Assembly (NCBI GenBank): GCA_050633705.1 | Contig: JBOEGZ010000006.1 | Coordinates: 124,001-188,000 of the forward strand | Source of the DNA: JAJFHI01 sp050633705 | GTDB taxonomy: Bacteria > Pseudomonadota > Alphaproteobacteria > Rhizobiales > Hyphomicrobiaceae | DNA length: 64,000 nucleotides | Reading direction: 5' to 3' | Shown here: piece by piece, positions 26,388 through 35,059 of the stretch | Numbering within the stretch: position 1 is the stretch's first letter | How the letters are laid out: each line of letters starts with the position of its first letter | Position numbers and translations under genes: made by a program | The notes under the pieces: generated by a model | Seen by the model: the letters and a program-made list of their open reading frames with translations, nothing else | Databases searched by the model: none | What the model was told of the DNA's origin: nothing

Positions 26388-27113
26388 CGGTCACCCCTTC
26401 TCACTTGTTTGTATCGACGCCGAAATAGCACGCCACACACGCGGCCAATCCACACCAATAACTCTTATCACTAGGCCCTAACGACAGGATCGTACGAAAA
26501 TGTGGCCGGATATCATCGTCTCTGCGACCATCTGGGGCCGTCATGATGACCCAATGTCCGTGCACCTAGCAGTCTGATCCCAAAAAGCCTTACCAAATGC
26601 GATTCCTATTGAGCGGTTTTGGGCGCAGCCCACGCGACCACTACAAGCACTTGGGTGGATTTTGTCCATCGATCAAAATGTCTCGCCGAAATCAGATTGC
26701 CACACATCACCGGCCACCAATCAACCGTGCTGAACCCGCGATGCACAACTTTCGGTTCAAATCTTGGATATTTCCCACGATTGCGACCGAGGAACATCAG
26801 TCGAGAAACCTGCGGCGCACAACGCATGCCTGTCTGAGCAAATTGGGGTGGCGAAGATTAAAGCCACGACCCATCCATTTTTTTTGGAGGCTGGCAGAAG
26901 ATTACCGCAACAGGCCTGCAGAAACTGACCTGCAAAGACTTGCACACAAAGACGTGGCACTCGTGATGGGGCACCTAATCCCTAAAATCTGCACCACTCC
27001 AAATGGGCGTTGGCGCTAGTCAATCCGCGGCAAAAAGAAAACCGAGACGCAGCGCGAGCCACATCTCGGTTTTCCTAACGATTGCCACCACGTTGGGTGA
27101 CGAAACGTCCAGC
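26388..27113. other. Long gap upstream of pal
   Basis: About 725 bases between pal and the first tiny lipoprotein gene. The only long ORF (plus, 26597-27019) has poor composition and no ribosome binding site. The right end holds the lipoprotein terminator at 27031-27073, and the left end should contain a pal promoter. The rest shows nothing recognisable. Confidence 0.4.
27031..27073 (-). terminator. Strong terminator of the tiny lipoprotein genes
   Basis: A perfect 10-bp inverted repeat AAAACCGAGA / TCTCGGTTTT (27038-27047 and 27064-27073) with a 16-base loop, followed on the minus strand by TTTTCTTTTTG, 40 bases after the stop of the second lipoprotein gene. Confidence 0.8.
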
Positions 27114-27239
27114 TTAGCGTGCAACTTCTGTTGTTGCTGGAACGTCAGCACCGAGCTTCAATGGTGCTGGAGCTTCACGACGGCAAGCGCCAAGAGCAAC
27201 AGCAGAAGCAACGGCTGCAATAAGAACAATAGTTTTCAT
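27114..27239 (-). CDS. Tiny lipoprotein, copy B (41 residues)
   Basis: Translation gives a signal peptide MKTIVLIAAVASAVALGAC ending in a clear lipobox (LGAC), then a mature peptide starting at the Cys: CRREAPAPLKLGADVPATTE followed by VAR. The start has a strong ribosome binding site (AAGGAGATCTAGATC before ATG). It is the second of two tandem paralogues, 46 bases after copy A, and is followed by a strong terminator. The mature peptide would be about 23 residues, lipidated and probably outer-membrane bound. The family is unknown to me. Size and tandem layout recall entericidins, but the sequence does not match them. Confidence 0.8.
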   Translation of the reverse strand: MKTIVLIAAVASAVALGACRREAPAPLKLGADVPATTEVAR

Positions 27240-27285
27240 GATCTAGATCTCCTTAAGTTAAAACCCGTTCAAACTCAAATCCGGA

Positions 27286-27420
27286 CTATCGCGCGATATG
27301 CGTTGTTACCGGCATCTCAGCACCTAACTTTAATGGAGCCGGAGCTTCACGACGACACGCACCAAGTACGAACGACGAGAGAACTACGGAAAAAAAGATC
27401 AGCCCCTTAACACCCTGCAT
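27286..27420 (-). CDS. Tiny lipoprotein, copy A (44 residues)
   Basis: Paralogue of the next gene. The signal peptide MQGVKGLIFFSVVLSSFVLG is followed by the lipobox LGAC, with a mature peptide CRREAPAPLKLGAEMPVTTH followed by IAR. From the lipobox to the end it matches copy B at all but about five positions, while the signal peptides differ, so the mature part is under selection. The ATG at 27420 has GGAG nine bases upstream; an ATG three codons earlier is too close to that site. Same strand as tolB and pal. Role unknown. Confidence 0.75.
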   Translation of the reverse strand: MQGVKGLIFFSVVLSSFVLGACRREAPAPLKLGAEMPVTTHIAR

Positions 27421-27755
27421 GGTCTTCATCTCCAGATAACTGAGCGGCAGTAGCCACGTACTGGCGTACCGGTGACCATCATGTCGATCAAGGCAAAGCC
27501 ACAGCCTATCGCGGTTTTCGAACGTTGTTGATGCGAAAATACCACGCGATTGCCGAGCACCTTAGGTATGTTTTGGCAAATGAAATCAATGATTTGCCGC
27601 AAATAGCAGACCAAATGCCTTCATCTTTAGACAGATCACGTCACAAACAGAGAATTGACCGCCCTGGCGCGACCTCGACAAAGGGGCATTGAGATGATTC
27701 ACCAGGCATAGGCAACTACAGAATCACTGTTGGCCGGGTCGTCTGGCCATTCAAG
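27421..27755. other. Intergenic region between tolB and the tiny lipoprotein genes
   Basis: About 335 bases. A minus-strand ORF (27426-27614) has no usable start or ribosome binding site and is not called. The promoter for the lipoprotein pair should lie here. No T-rich hairpin was seen after tolB. Confidence 0.4.
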
Positions 27756-29102
27756 TCAACGCAGCAGGGGCGACCACGCCGGATCCGAGGCAAAAGACGG
27801 TGTCCGCACAACCCTCTCGTTATAACCGGTGAGATCGACCGAAAGGATACGAGGACCTCCATTCGCACCCTGTGCCTCGCGAAAGAACATTAATACGCGA
27901 CCGTTTGGAGCCCACGTCGGGCCCTCGTTGTGATAGCCCTCGCTAAGTATGCGTTCCCCACTGCCGTCCGGACGCATCACACCAATCAGAAAGCGTCCAC
28001 TCGTTTGTTTGGTGAACGCGATATAGTCACCCCGCGGCGACCACACCGGAGTTGAATACCGTCCATTTCCAAAACTGATCCGGCGCGTACCTGATCCATT
28101 GGCATTCATCACATAGAGCTGTTGTGAGCCTTCGCGATCGGATTCAAAAACAATCTGGCGCGCATCGGGCGAATAAGACGGTCCAGTATCAATGGCGCCT
28201 GGAACGTTGGACAGCTGCCGTTTTTGCCCCGATGCCAAATCCAATTCAAACAAACTAGACCCGCCACCTTGTTGCAAGCTCATGACTATTCGCTGTCCGT
28301 TTGGCGAAAAGCGCGGCGCGAACGTCATTCCCGGAAAATCACCAACAACACGCCGTTGGCCAGTTTCCAAATTCATCAAATAGACCCGCGGTCGCCCGTT
28401 GCCGTATGACATATAAGTGATCTCTTGACGCGTCGGACTAAACCGGGGCGTCAACACCAGGTCTCCCCCACGTGTCAGCAGGCGAACGTTTGCACCGTCC
28501 TGATCCATTATGGCAAGACGCTTTACGCGCTTGGCCTTTGGTCCCGTTTCATCGATAAACACAACACGTGTATCGAAATATCCTTTTTCCCCGGTCAGCC
28601 GTTCATAGATCTGATCTGCGATGAGATGCCCGATGCGGCGCCAATTTGTTGACGCGGATGAAAATCGTTGCCCCGCAAGTTGTTTTCCCGTCGCAACGTC
28701 CCACAATCGAAACTCTGCTGAAACCCGACCATTGCCGCCAGGCACGACACGACCAACAACCAGAGCATCGCTGCGAATGGCGCGCCAATCCGGAAAACGG
28801 GGGGCCTTGTTGATATTTGTGACCTGCTCAAGAAATGAATCTCGCGCCAACGGCCGAAACAAACCGGAATTGCGCAAGTCAGACGTAATGACGTCGCTGA
28901 TTTCGGCTGCAAGCTTTGGATCAGCTCCGACAAAATAGGGAATGGCGATGGGAATAGGTGCGATCGTGCCCTGGCGTTGCGTTCCTGTAAGACCACCCCC
29001 GTCTTGGGCCAAAACAGGTTGAAAATTCGCAACAAACAGAGCCAATGCAGCCAGTACAGTGGCTCCAATATGCCTTGCGAAATTGGTCGAACGAAGCGTC
29101 AT
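27756..29102 (-). CDS. tolB: Tol-Pal system translocation protein TolB
   Basis: Periplasmic beta-propeller that shuttles between TolA and Pal. 448 residues from the ATG at 29102; the frame is open upstream to 29180 but the called start gives a clean signal peptide (RHIGATVLAALALFVANFQP, VLAQ). The N-terminal domain (IPIAIPYFVGADPKLAAEIS) is followed by propeller blades with repeated patterns such as LTPRFSPTRQEITYMSY, FAPRFSPNGQRIVMSL, TGPSYSPDARQIVFESDREG and STPVWSPRGDYIAFTK. It lies 118 bases downstream of tolA. Confidence 0.96.
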   Translation of the reverse strand: MTLRSTNFARHIGATVLAALALFVANFQPVLAQDGGGLTGTQRQGTIAPIPIAIPYFVGADPKLAAEISDVITSDLRNSGLFRPLARDSFLEQVTNINKAPRFPDWRAIRSDALVVGRVVPGGNGRVSAEFRLWDVATGKQLAGQRFSSASTNWRRIGHLIADQIYERLTGEKGYFDTRVVFIDETGPKAKRVKRLAIMDQDGANVRLLTRGGDLVLTPRFSPTRQEITYMSYGNGRPRVYLMNLETGQRRVVGDFPGMTFAPRFSPNGQRIVMSLQQGGGSSLFELDLASGQKRQLSNVPGAIDTGPSYSPDARQIVFESDREGSQQLYVMNANGSGTRRISFGNGRYSTPVWSPRGDYIAFTKQTSGRFLIGVMRPDGSGERILSEGYHNEGPTWAPNGRVLMFFREAQGANGGPRILSVDLTGYNERVVRTPSFASDPAWSPLLR

Positions 29103-29220
29103 TGCGGTTCCCAAGCTTGCGAATCCTTCAATCTTAAATCTCAGCCGAACACATCCCGTCAGCAGAATGCAACTCAGCAATTACCTTGTCATACCCGACG
29201 AGAGCTGAATTTAAGCTGAA

Positions 29221-30261
29221 TTAGAGCATTTCACGCGGATCGAAGTTCCAAGTAATGGTACTCCATGATTGATATTTGTCCGGGGGAAGGCGGAACGGTG
29301 AACATTGCTTGACCGCACGCACGGCAGCTTCAGAAGCGATGCGATATACTGCACCACTGCCTGGATTTTTCACGCGCGGCTCTCCGTTAAGGCTGCCATC
29401 AGGATTGAGACGCCACTGCAAGGTGACGACGACCGTTTCAACCCCGCCGCCACCGCCAGGCAATCGCCAACAATCGCGCAATTGAGAGGCCACGGCCCCC
29501 TTCAACAGATCTTCTTCACGCGCAGAAAGCGTATTATCCCGCCCCCTGCGTTCACCCGCGGTTGGCCCGTCATAATCGGTTGGCTGAGATGGATTGCGCG
29601 AAGCTCTGGGGGCTCCGCGCTTGTCGGGACTTTTATCAATCAAAGCTGCAATTCGGTCAGCATCAAACTGCTTTTTCTTCTTCGCCGCTGCAGCTTTGCG
29701 CCGCTTCTCGGCAAGTCGTTTTTTACGCAACGCCTCAGCTTTGCGCTTTTTCTCCCGGTCGCGCTTTTTCTTTGCCTCCGCCTTTTTCTTGGCTTCAGCT
29801 TTTTTCTTTGCCTCTTCAGCAGCCTTTTGCTTCTTAGCCTCTTCGTCGGCTTTCTTTTTTGCAGCCAACCGAGCGGCGGCTTCTAGTGCAGCCTTTTGTT
29901 TTGCAATTTCAGCAGGTGTTGGCCCCGGAGCAGGTGCGGGCTCTTCTTTGGGTAGGGCCGCAAGCTTATCCGCGATCGGGTCTGGTTCTGGTGCGGGCGG
30001 TTCAGGTGCCAGAACCGGTTTGGGCTTAGGCGCTTCTTTTTTCGAAATCTCGGGCTTTGGCTCATCTTTAGCCTTCGCCTCAAGCTTTTTGGCGTCCGGG
30101 TCACCTTGTTTCAAACGCGTTAGTTCAGATGGCGTAATAATCGCAACCGTAATGGCCTGTGTTTCTTCCAGGTTCAACGGCTTGGTCGACTGCATGGACA
30201 CAAAAGCCCATACTAGCAACCCACCGTGCAACAGAAGTGAAACAACAAAACCAAACGGCAC
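29221..30261 (-). CDS. tolA: TolA, inner-membrane spanning component
   Basis: Transmits force from the TolQR motor to the outer membrane. 346 residues. One N-terminal transmembrane helix (FGFVVSLLLHGGLLVWAFV), a Pro/Glu-rich stretch, a long Lys/Ala/Glu coiled-coil domain II (about 115-200, with AEAKKKAEAKKKRDREKKRK) and a C-terminal domain III (LKGAVASQLRDCWRLPGGGG, VETVVVTLQWRLNPDGS). The start is GTG, five bases after the tolR stop, with GGAGG inside the end of tolR, so translation is coupled. Confidence 0.93.
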   Translation of the reverse strand: MPFGFVVSLLLHGGLLVWAFVSMQSTKPLNLEETQAITVAIITPSELTRLKQGDPDAKKLEAKAKDEPKPEISKKEAPKPKPVLAPEPPAPEPDPIADKLAALPKEEPAPAPGPTPAEIAKQKAALEAAARLAAKKKADEEAKKQKAAEEAKKKAEAKKKAEAKKKRDREKKRKAEALRKKRLAEKRRKAAAAKKKKQFDADRIAALIDKSPDKRGAPRASRNPSQPTDYDGPTAGERRGRDNTLSAREEDLLKGAVASQLRDCWRLPGGGGGVETVVVTLQWRLNPDGSLNGEPRVKNPGSGAVYRIASEAAVRAVKQCSPFRLPPDKYQSWSTITWNFDPREML

Positions 30262-30266
30262 GTGCC

Positions 30267-30716
30267 TTAACCTCCATCCTCAACTTCAGTGACAAGTGAT
30301 AGTTTTGTAAAGCCACCCGCGTTAATACGGCCCATGACCCGCATAATCGTGCCGTAGGAAACGCCTGTGTCGCCACGAACAAAAATTGTTTCATCAAAAC
30401 CATTTTTTGCAATGGCTTTTAACTTTGCTGGAAGTTCATCCAGTGGAACAGATGTTTCACCGATGTAAACATCGCCATTAGCTTTGATCGAAATGGACAG
30501 CGGCTCCCCACTCGATTGCAATTGCTTGCCTTGTGCCTTTGGCAACTCAATGGGTACGCCTCCCGTCATCAATGGGGCAGCAACCATGAATATAATCAAC
30601 AACACCAACATAACATCGACAAACGGCGTAACGTTGATCTCGCTCATTGGGGCATGTCGCGGGCGTCGGCGTCGGCGTCCGTCGTTACCTTGTGGTGCTT
30701 TGATACTGGCGCCCAT
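30267..30716 (-). CDS. tolR: TolR, inner-membrane motor component
   Basis: Forms the proton-driven motor with TolQ and acts on TolA. 149 residues from the ATG at 30716; a TTG at 30749 would give a longer form without a better ribosome binding site. The basic N-terminus (GRRRRRPRHAPMSEINVTPF) precedes a single transmembrane helix carrying the conserved Asp (VDVMLVLLIIFMVAAPLM). The periplasmic part includes VPLDELPAKLKAI and ETIFVRGDTGVSYG, typical of ExbD/TolR. Confidence 0.95.
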   Translation of the reverse strand: MGASIKAPQGNDGRRRRRPRHAPMSEINVTPFVDVMLVLLIIFMVAAPLMTGGVPIELPKAQGKQLQSSGEPLSISIKANGDVYIGETSVPLDELPAKLKAIAKNGFDETIFVRGDTGVSYGTIMRVMGRINAGGFTKLSLVTEVEDGG

Positions 30717-30781
30717 CGTTCGGGTCCCATCTTGTTCGATCAACCTCAATGCACTATGGCGCGAGGTCTGATTGCATTTGC

Positions 30782-31498
30782 CTAACCTCGGGTGTCAATC
30801 TGGCGAGAGACTATGGCTGAAAACTCATCTGAAAACGCTTCAAGTCGATGGCTTATTTGCGCGGAGTCTGCCTGAAATTTGTTATAAAAAACAACCGCCG
30901 GAATTGCGGCCAACAATCCAAGAGCTGTTGCAAACAAAGCTTCAGCGATACCAGGAGCGACGACAGCGAGATTGGTGTTTTTCGACACGGCAATAGCCTG
31001 GAAACTGTTCATGATCCCCCAAACGGTGCCAAATAGGCCAACAAAGGGCGCCGTTGAGCCAACGGTTGCCAAAAACAACAACCGACGATCCAAGCGTTCC
31101 ATCTCACGGCTGGAGGTGACATCCATCACCTTTTCAACTCGCATTTGTATGCCGCCAAGCGCTCGGATCTGACCTTCTACAGATCGTTTCCATTCACGCA
31201 TTGCAGCAACAAATAGCGCAGCGATGGCGATCGTTTTCCCACGCGACAAGTTGGCGTACAGCTCGTCCAAAGACTGCCCCGACCAAAACAATTGCTCAAA
31301 CCGGTCGGCTTCAATTCTTGCGCGTCGAAAAGCAAACAGCTTCTCGACAATAATGGCCCACGACCAGACAGAGGCGAGCAAAAGCCCAACCATCACGAGC
31401 TGCACAACGATATGCGCTTCTAAGAAGAGTTTTAGAAATGAAAAGCCGCCTGCATTAACGACTGAAAGGTTTTGGTTCAGCAATACTGCCAAGGTCAT
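30782..31498 (-). CDS. tolQ: TolQ, proton channel of the Tol system
   Basis: MotA/TolQ/ExbB-family channel, 238 residues, three transmembrane helices. The first is at about 30-50 (VVQLVMVGLLLASVWSWAII); the second and third carry the signature TVGSTAPFVGLFGTVWGIMN and ALFATALGLLAAIPAVVFYN. First gene of the tolQ-tolR-tolA-tolB run; 65 bases separate it from tolR. ybgC lies upstream across a 419-base gap, so a separate promoter is likely. Confidence 0.96.
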   Translation of the reverse strand: MTLAVLLNQNLSVVNAGGFSFLKLFLEAHIVVQLVMVGLLLASVWSWAIIVEKLFAFRRARIEADRFEQLFWSGQSLDELYANLSRGKTIAIAALFVAAMREWKRSVEGQIRALGGIQMRVEKVMDVTSSREMERLDRRLLFLATVGSTAPFVGLFGTVWGIMNSFQAIAVSKNTNLAVVAPGIAEALFATALGLLAAIPAVVFYNKFQADSAQISHRLEAFSDEFSAIVSRQIDTRG

Positions 31499-31917
31499 GG
31501 TGATATCCGCACGGTGTAATCCACGTTGAGCCTATTGCGCATTGTCCGTTTACAGCCAGTTCGCACGTTCACGGAAAAGCACATCATCCTTAAATGCTGG
31601 AAGGGCACGAATTTAAGACAGCACCAACACCGATCCATTTTAGACCCCGTTGCCACTGCCAATTTTCGCATCTCAGATGAGAGGTCTGATACCCCCCGCT
31701 CCCTGGTCACGCAAACACGCTTTGCCCGACCCCCATCACGCGCACTGTAAGTTGTTGCGGTCCAATATGACCAAACGAGGGCTCAAAAGCCCCTCTATTA
31801 GGGCGGCTTATCCCCTATTTTTGGGCAATTTGAATGGCACAATGGTCAATTCGGACCATCTTTGTGTCGCGCAGACATCTTTGCCGCACGCGACAATGGC
31901 CAAATACCCGATCAAAT
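31499..31917. other. Intergenic region between ybgC and tolQ
   Basis: About 420 bases with no supported ORF. It holds a weak terminator-like hairpin (31777-31795) and, close to the ybgC stop, an inverted repeat with core ATGGTC / GACCAT flanked by CACA / TGTG (31838-31866). The tolQ promoter is expected here. Confidence 0.45.
31777..31795 (-). terminator. Weak terminator-like hairpin downstream of ybgC
   Basis: On the minus strand GAGGGGCT / AGCCCTC with one bulged base, followed by CGTTTGG. The T tract is short. Confidence 0.33.
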
Positions 31918-32418
31918 TCAGCCGTTTCGAGCTTTGAAGGCGCGGCGAATCTCTTCGCCAATGCGTAAAGGTTTACCCGACATAGAGATCAACACCACCG
32001 TCACGTCGGCTTCACAAATTCTCCGACCTGAGCGCTTGATTTCCTGCAACAAGGTTAAACTGGCACCGCCAATTTCCTTGACCGAAGTTTCGACCGTCAA
32101 CACTTCATCGATCCGTGTTGGTCGGTAAAAATCGAACGACATTCTGCGAACAACGAAAGCTGCTGGCTCACCACCATCTCGGCCATCAATCAAAGCCCCG
32201 TGGTTTGAACCAAGCAAACGCAGAAAGTCAGACCGTCCCCGCTCGCACCACCGCACATAGGACGCGTGATAAACAACTCCGGAAAAGTCTGTGTCTTCGA
32301 AATAAACCCGGACAGGCAATTGATGGCGTCGTTCGCCGTCCTCATCGGTTATCAGCCGCCCAGACAAGTCCGGCCATTCAGCTTCAGCGTCTTCGGGAGT
32401 GCTTTGTGTATCGCTCAT
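31918..32418 (-). CDS. ybgC: Tol-Pal associated acyl-CoA thioesterase YbgC
   Basis: Hotdog-fold thioesterase usually found at the head of tol-pal operons, acting on acyl-CoA or acyl-ACP near the membrane. 166 residues. The active-site segment VRVYFEDTDFSGVVYHASYV with RWCERGRSDFLR holds the catalytic Asp. A polar N-terminal extension of about 30 residues precedes the domain. It lies upstream of tolQ on the same strand and 75 bases downstream of a phosphoesterase gene. Confidence 0.93.
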   Translation of the reverse strand: MSDTQSTPEDAEAEWPDLSGRLITDEDGERRHQLPVRVYFEDTDFSGVVYHASYVRWCERGRSDFLRLLGSNHGALIDGRDGGEPAAFVVRRMSFDFYRPTRIDEVLTVETSVKEIGGASLTLLQEIKRSGRRICEADVTVVLISMSGKPLRIGEEIRRAFKARNG

Positions 32419-32493
32419 AATATCGCTAACTCAGTTCCAATCAGGGGCATTCGCCGGTTGGGTTTCGCCTGCGCGAGGTATGCTTTAGGCGCT

Positions 32494-33405
32494 TCAGCCA
32501 GCAAGATCCAGTTGCACGATTTCCGGCGGCACGCCAAATCTAATCGGCAAACCACTGACACCTAATCCACTTGAGACCAAGAGGTGGCGACCATCTTCAA
32601 CGATATGGCCATAAGCATACCGACTGCCATAACGCGACGGTACAACTGGCTTATACCCAAACACCTGAACCTGACCACCGTGCGTATGACCTGACACCGT
32701 AAGTGACACACGATCCGACATGCTAGAGAACACATCAGGTTCGTGCGCCATCATAATCAAAGGTGCACCACGTGGCACTTGAGCAAGCGTCGCATCAAGG
32801 TCATCAACACCACGGTATGGAATCTTCTGGCGCCGCTCGGCACGCGTTCTGGGCCAAAACGCCCACTGATCTCCAAGTCCGGCCAACCAAAAGTCCTGTC
32901 CGTCCTTCTCCAGCTTAATCGCATCATTTTCGTAAACCGGAATGCCGACTTTTTGCAAAGCCTCTCCTGCCGGCGTTGGTCCAGCGCGCCGGGCTTGAAC
33001 ATCACGGTCCCACCAGTCGTGATTACCTAAAATTGCATGCGTTCCAAGCGGGGCATTCAACTCGGCCAACATTCCAGCCCAAACGTCGTTTGCAACCGGT
33101 CGACCCAACTTGGAAATCCGGCTGCTTGGGACGTAATCTCCGAGTAACAAAACGATGTCGGGTGCCAAAGCGTTGGTTCGTGTAATCACTTGGCGAAGTC
33201 GTTGACGCCCCATCCATGGTTCACAAACATGCAAGTCCGTCAGGATCGCAAGTCTGAGATTGCAACCCTTCGGCCAGTTTGGTGGTGTTAGACTGTAGCG
33301 GGTCACCTGCAATCGAAACGGTTCTGCCAGGGCATACCCGCCAAAACCAATACCGCTGACGGACAAGGCCGCAAGTCCTTTTAGAAGTGTCCGGCGGTTG
33401 AGCAC
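32494..33405 (-). CDS. Tat-exported metallophosphoesterase (YaeI/YkuE-like)
   Basis: Calcineurin-like phosphoesterase of 303 residues. The GTG start has GGAGA six bases upstream. The N-terminus is a twin-arginine signal (LNRRTLLKGLAALSVSGIGF), suggesting export or membrane anchoring. Metal-ligand blocks are present: ILTDLHV, LLGDYVP, ILGNHDWWD, MMAHEPD and VSGHTHGGQV. Relatives such as YkuE and YaeI are phosphodiesterases of uncertain natural substrate. It sits between ruvB and ybgC. Confidence 0.87.
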   Translation of the reverse strand: MLNRRTLLKGLAALSVSGIGFGGYALAEPFRLQVTRYSLTPPNWPKGCNLRLAILTDLHVCEPWMGRQRLRQVITRTNALAPDIVLLLGDYVPSSRISKLGRPVANDVWAGMLAELNAPLGTHAILGNHDWWDRDVQARRAGPTPAGEALQKVGIPVYENDAIKLEKDGQDFWLAGLGDQWAFWPRTRAERRQKIPYRGVDDLDATLAQVPRGAPLIMMAHEPDVFSSMSDRVSLTVSGHTHGGQVQVFGYKPVVPSRYGSRYAYGHIVEDGRHLLVSSGLGVSGLPIRFGVPPEIVQLDLAG

Positions 33406-33471
33406 AACAAGTCTCCATAAACGCAGAGGCGTTGCTTTAACGCCAATACAGAATTTCTCGTCATTGAGTAA

Positions 33472-34536
33472 TCAGCGTTCGCCTTGATTGTCTGCGTCCT
33501 TGTCATCGGTATCGAAGAGCGGAAAATCGACCGCTTCACGGCGCGGGCCCGACAAACCGAGGTGACGGTAAGCTTTCATTGTCAGAACACGCCCGCGCGG
33601 CGTCCGACTGACAAAACCTTGCTGCAACAAATACGGCTCAACGATTTCTTCAAGCGCATCGCGAGGTTCAGATAAAGCCGCCGCCAACGTTTCAATTCCA
33701 ACCGGACCGCCGTCGTAATTCTCCACAACACAATTCAAATACCGGTGGTCGAGAGCATCAAGACCTTCGTTATCGACCTCCAACATCCTAAGCGCCTTGT
33801 CAGCAACGTCGGAATTAATCATCGGTTCTTCTGCAACAGATGCAAAGTCACGCACGCGGCGTAACAAGCGCCCTGCAATCCGTGGCGTTCCCCGAGACCG
33901 ACGTGCAATTTCATGCGCACCATCTGGTGACATTGGTGCGCCCAACACCCGCGCACCGCGCACAATGACACGCTGCAATTCCTCGATTGTGTAAAAATTC
34001 AAACGAATTGGAATGCCAAACCGATCCCGCAGCGGTGTCGTCAACAATCCAGCCCGCGTGGTCGCGCCAACAAGTGTGAACTTCGCCAAATCAATGCGCA
34101 CAGAACGCGCCGCCGGGCCCTCACCAATCATCAAATCCAGCTGAAAGTCTTCCATCGCTGGATAAAGAATTTCTTCAACAGCAGGGCTGAGACGATGAAT
34201 CTCATCAATAAACAAAACATCTCGATCTTCGAGATTGGTCAAAAGCGCGGCGAGATCGCCAGCCTTGGAAATGACCGGACCCGAGGTGGCACGAAAGCCA
34301 ACACCCAGCTCCTTTGCCATGATCTGCGACAGGGTCGTCTTGCCAAGCCCCGGCGGGCCAGCAAACAGCACGTGGTCGAGTGCATCACCACGTTTTTTTG
34401 CTGCCTCAATAAACACCCTGAGGTTGGCTCGCGCCTGTTCCTGACCGGTGAAGTCGTCAAGCGACTGTGGCCTGACAGACTGCTCAAAGACATCCGTTTC
34501 TTTTGGGCCAGACGTTACGATGCGATCATCAGTCAT
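33472..34536 (-). CDS. ruvB: Holliday junction branch migration helicase RuvB
   Basis: Hexameric AAA+ motor of the RuvAB complex that drives branch migration of recombination intermediates. 354 residues from the ATG at 34536, matching the usual N-terminus (MTDDRIVTSG...SVRPQSLDDFTGQ); the open frame to 34695 is not supported. Walker A GPPGLGKT (about 60-67), Walker B VLFIDEIHRL, sensor LVGATTRAGLLTTPLRDRFG and the C-terminal winged helix ending RTPRGRVLTMKAYRHLGL. It is separated from ruvA by one small membrane-protein gene. Confidence 0.97.
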   Translation of the reverse strand: MTDDRIVTSGPKETDVFEQSVRPQSLDDFTGQEQARANLRVFIEAAKKRGDALDHVLFAGPPGLGKTTLSQIMAKELGVGFRATSGPVISKAGDLAALLTNLEDRDVLFIDEIHRLSPAVEEILYPAMEDFQLDLMIGEGPAARSVRIDLAKFTLVGATTRAGLLTTPLRDRFGIPIRLNFYTIEELQRVIVRGARVLGAPMSPDGAHEIARRSRGTPRIAGRLLRRVRDFASVAEEPMINSDVADKALRMLEVDNEGLDALDHRYLNCVVENYDGGPVGIETLAAALSEPRDALEEIVEPYLLQQGFVSRTPRGRVLTMKAYRHLGLSGPRREAVDFPLFDTDDKDADNQGER

Positions 34537-34618
34537 TGAAATGTCAGCTCTGTCATTTCCGTCAAATTCAGTTATATCACGGCCAAACACGCATCGTGCC
34601 AGTCCATTAACACGCCAT

Positions 34619-35059
34619 TCAGTCTTCTCGCAGCAAACCACCCAAATCCATGGCATAGCGCACAGCAATCGCCACCAGTCCGGCGAGCACCGCAAGTGCT
34701 GTTAGCAGATTTTGCGGTATGTCGACGGGGAAAAGAATATGCGCAATTGTGAATGCGACAACTGCCGCCATCGCAACATATGATGGGGCAAACCTTCCCT
34801 CGCGCAACAAAAACGGCACCATCGCCAGGGCCGTTAAGGCCGCCGGCACCGCAGACCAAATGAATGAACGCATCGCGATCGCACCAAGCGGTAAATCCGT
34901 TGTCGGGATCAACGGATCAAGTTTCAGGATCGGCGCCAAAACAAGAATGATCAAAATCGCAAGTGCTGCGAAAAACGGACCGACTAAGGTAAACCCGAGA
35001 AAGGCCCAAAAAGCGCGTTGTCCGTTTGAAATGTCTTCATTGTCTTTTTGGCTAGTCAT
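34619..35059 (-). CDS. Four-helix membrane protein between ruvA and ruvB
   Basis: 146 residues with about four hydrophobic segments (LVGPFFAALAILIILVLAPI, SFIWSAVPAALTALAMVPFL, VAMAAVVAFTIAHILFPVDI, LLTALAVLAGLVAIAVRYAM). The function is unknown to me. It overlaps the ruvA stop by four bases (ATGA), so it is translated with ruvA. A membrane protein in this position is familiar from other Hyphomicrobiales ruv loci, but no link with recombination is evident. Confidence 0.82.
   Translation of the reverse strand: MTSQKDNEDISNGQRAFWAFLGFTLVGPFFAALAILIILVLAPILKLDPLIPTTDLPLGAIAMRSFIWSAVPAALTALAMVPFLLREGRFAPSYVAMAAVVAFTIAHILFPVDIPQNLLTALAVLAGLVAIAVRYAMDLGGLLRED

Noticed and set aside
26597..27019. 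140-codon ORF on plus upstream of the lipoprotein terminator
   Set aside because: No ribosome binding site, no recognisable domain and composition unlike neighbouring genes (rich in His, Arg, Trp).
27114..27420. Entericidin A/B
   Set aside because: Size, tandem layout and lipobox are alike, but the mature sequence CRREAPAPLKLGA has no similarity to entericidins as I know them.
27426..27614. 62-codon ORF on minus that might be a third lipoprotein paralogue
   Set aside because: It starts with TTG without a ribosome binding site, has no signal peptide and lacks the CRREAPAPLKLGA motif.
29594..30292. 232-codon ORF on plus opposite tolA
   Set aside because: Its Phe/Ser/Ala runs mirror the Lys/Ala/Glu coiled coil of TolA; not a gene.
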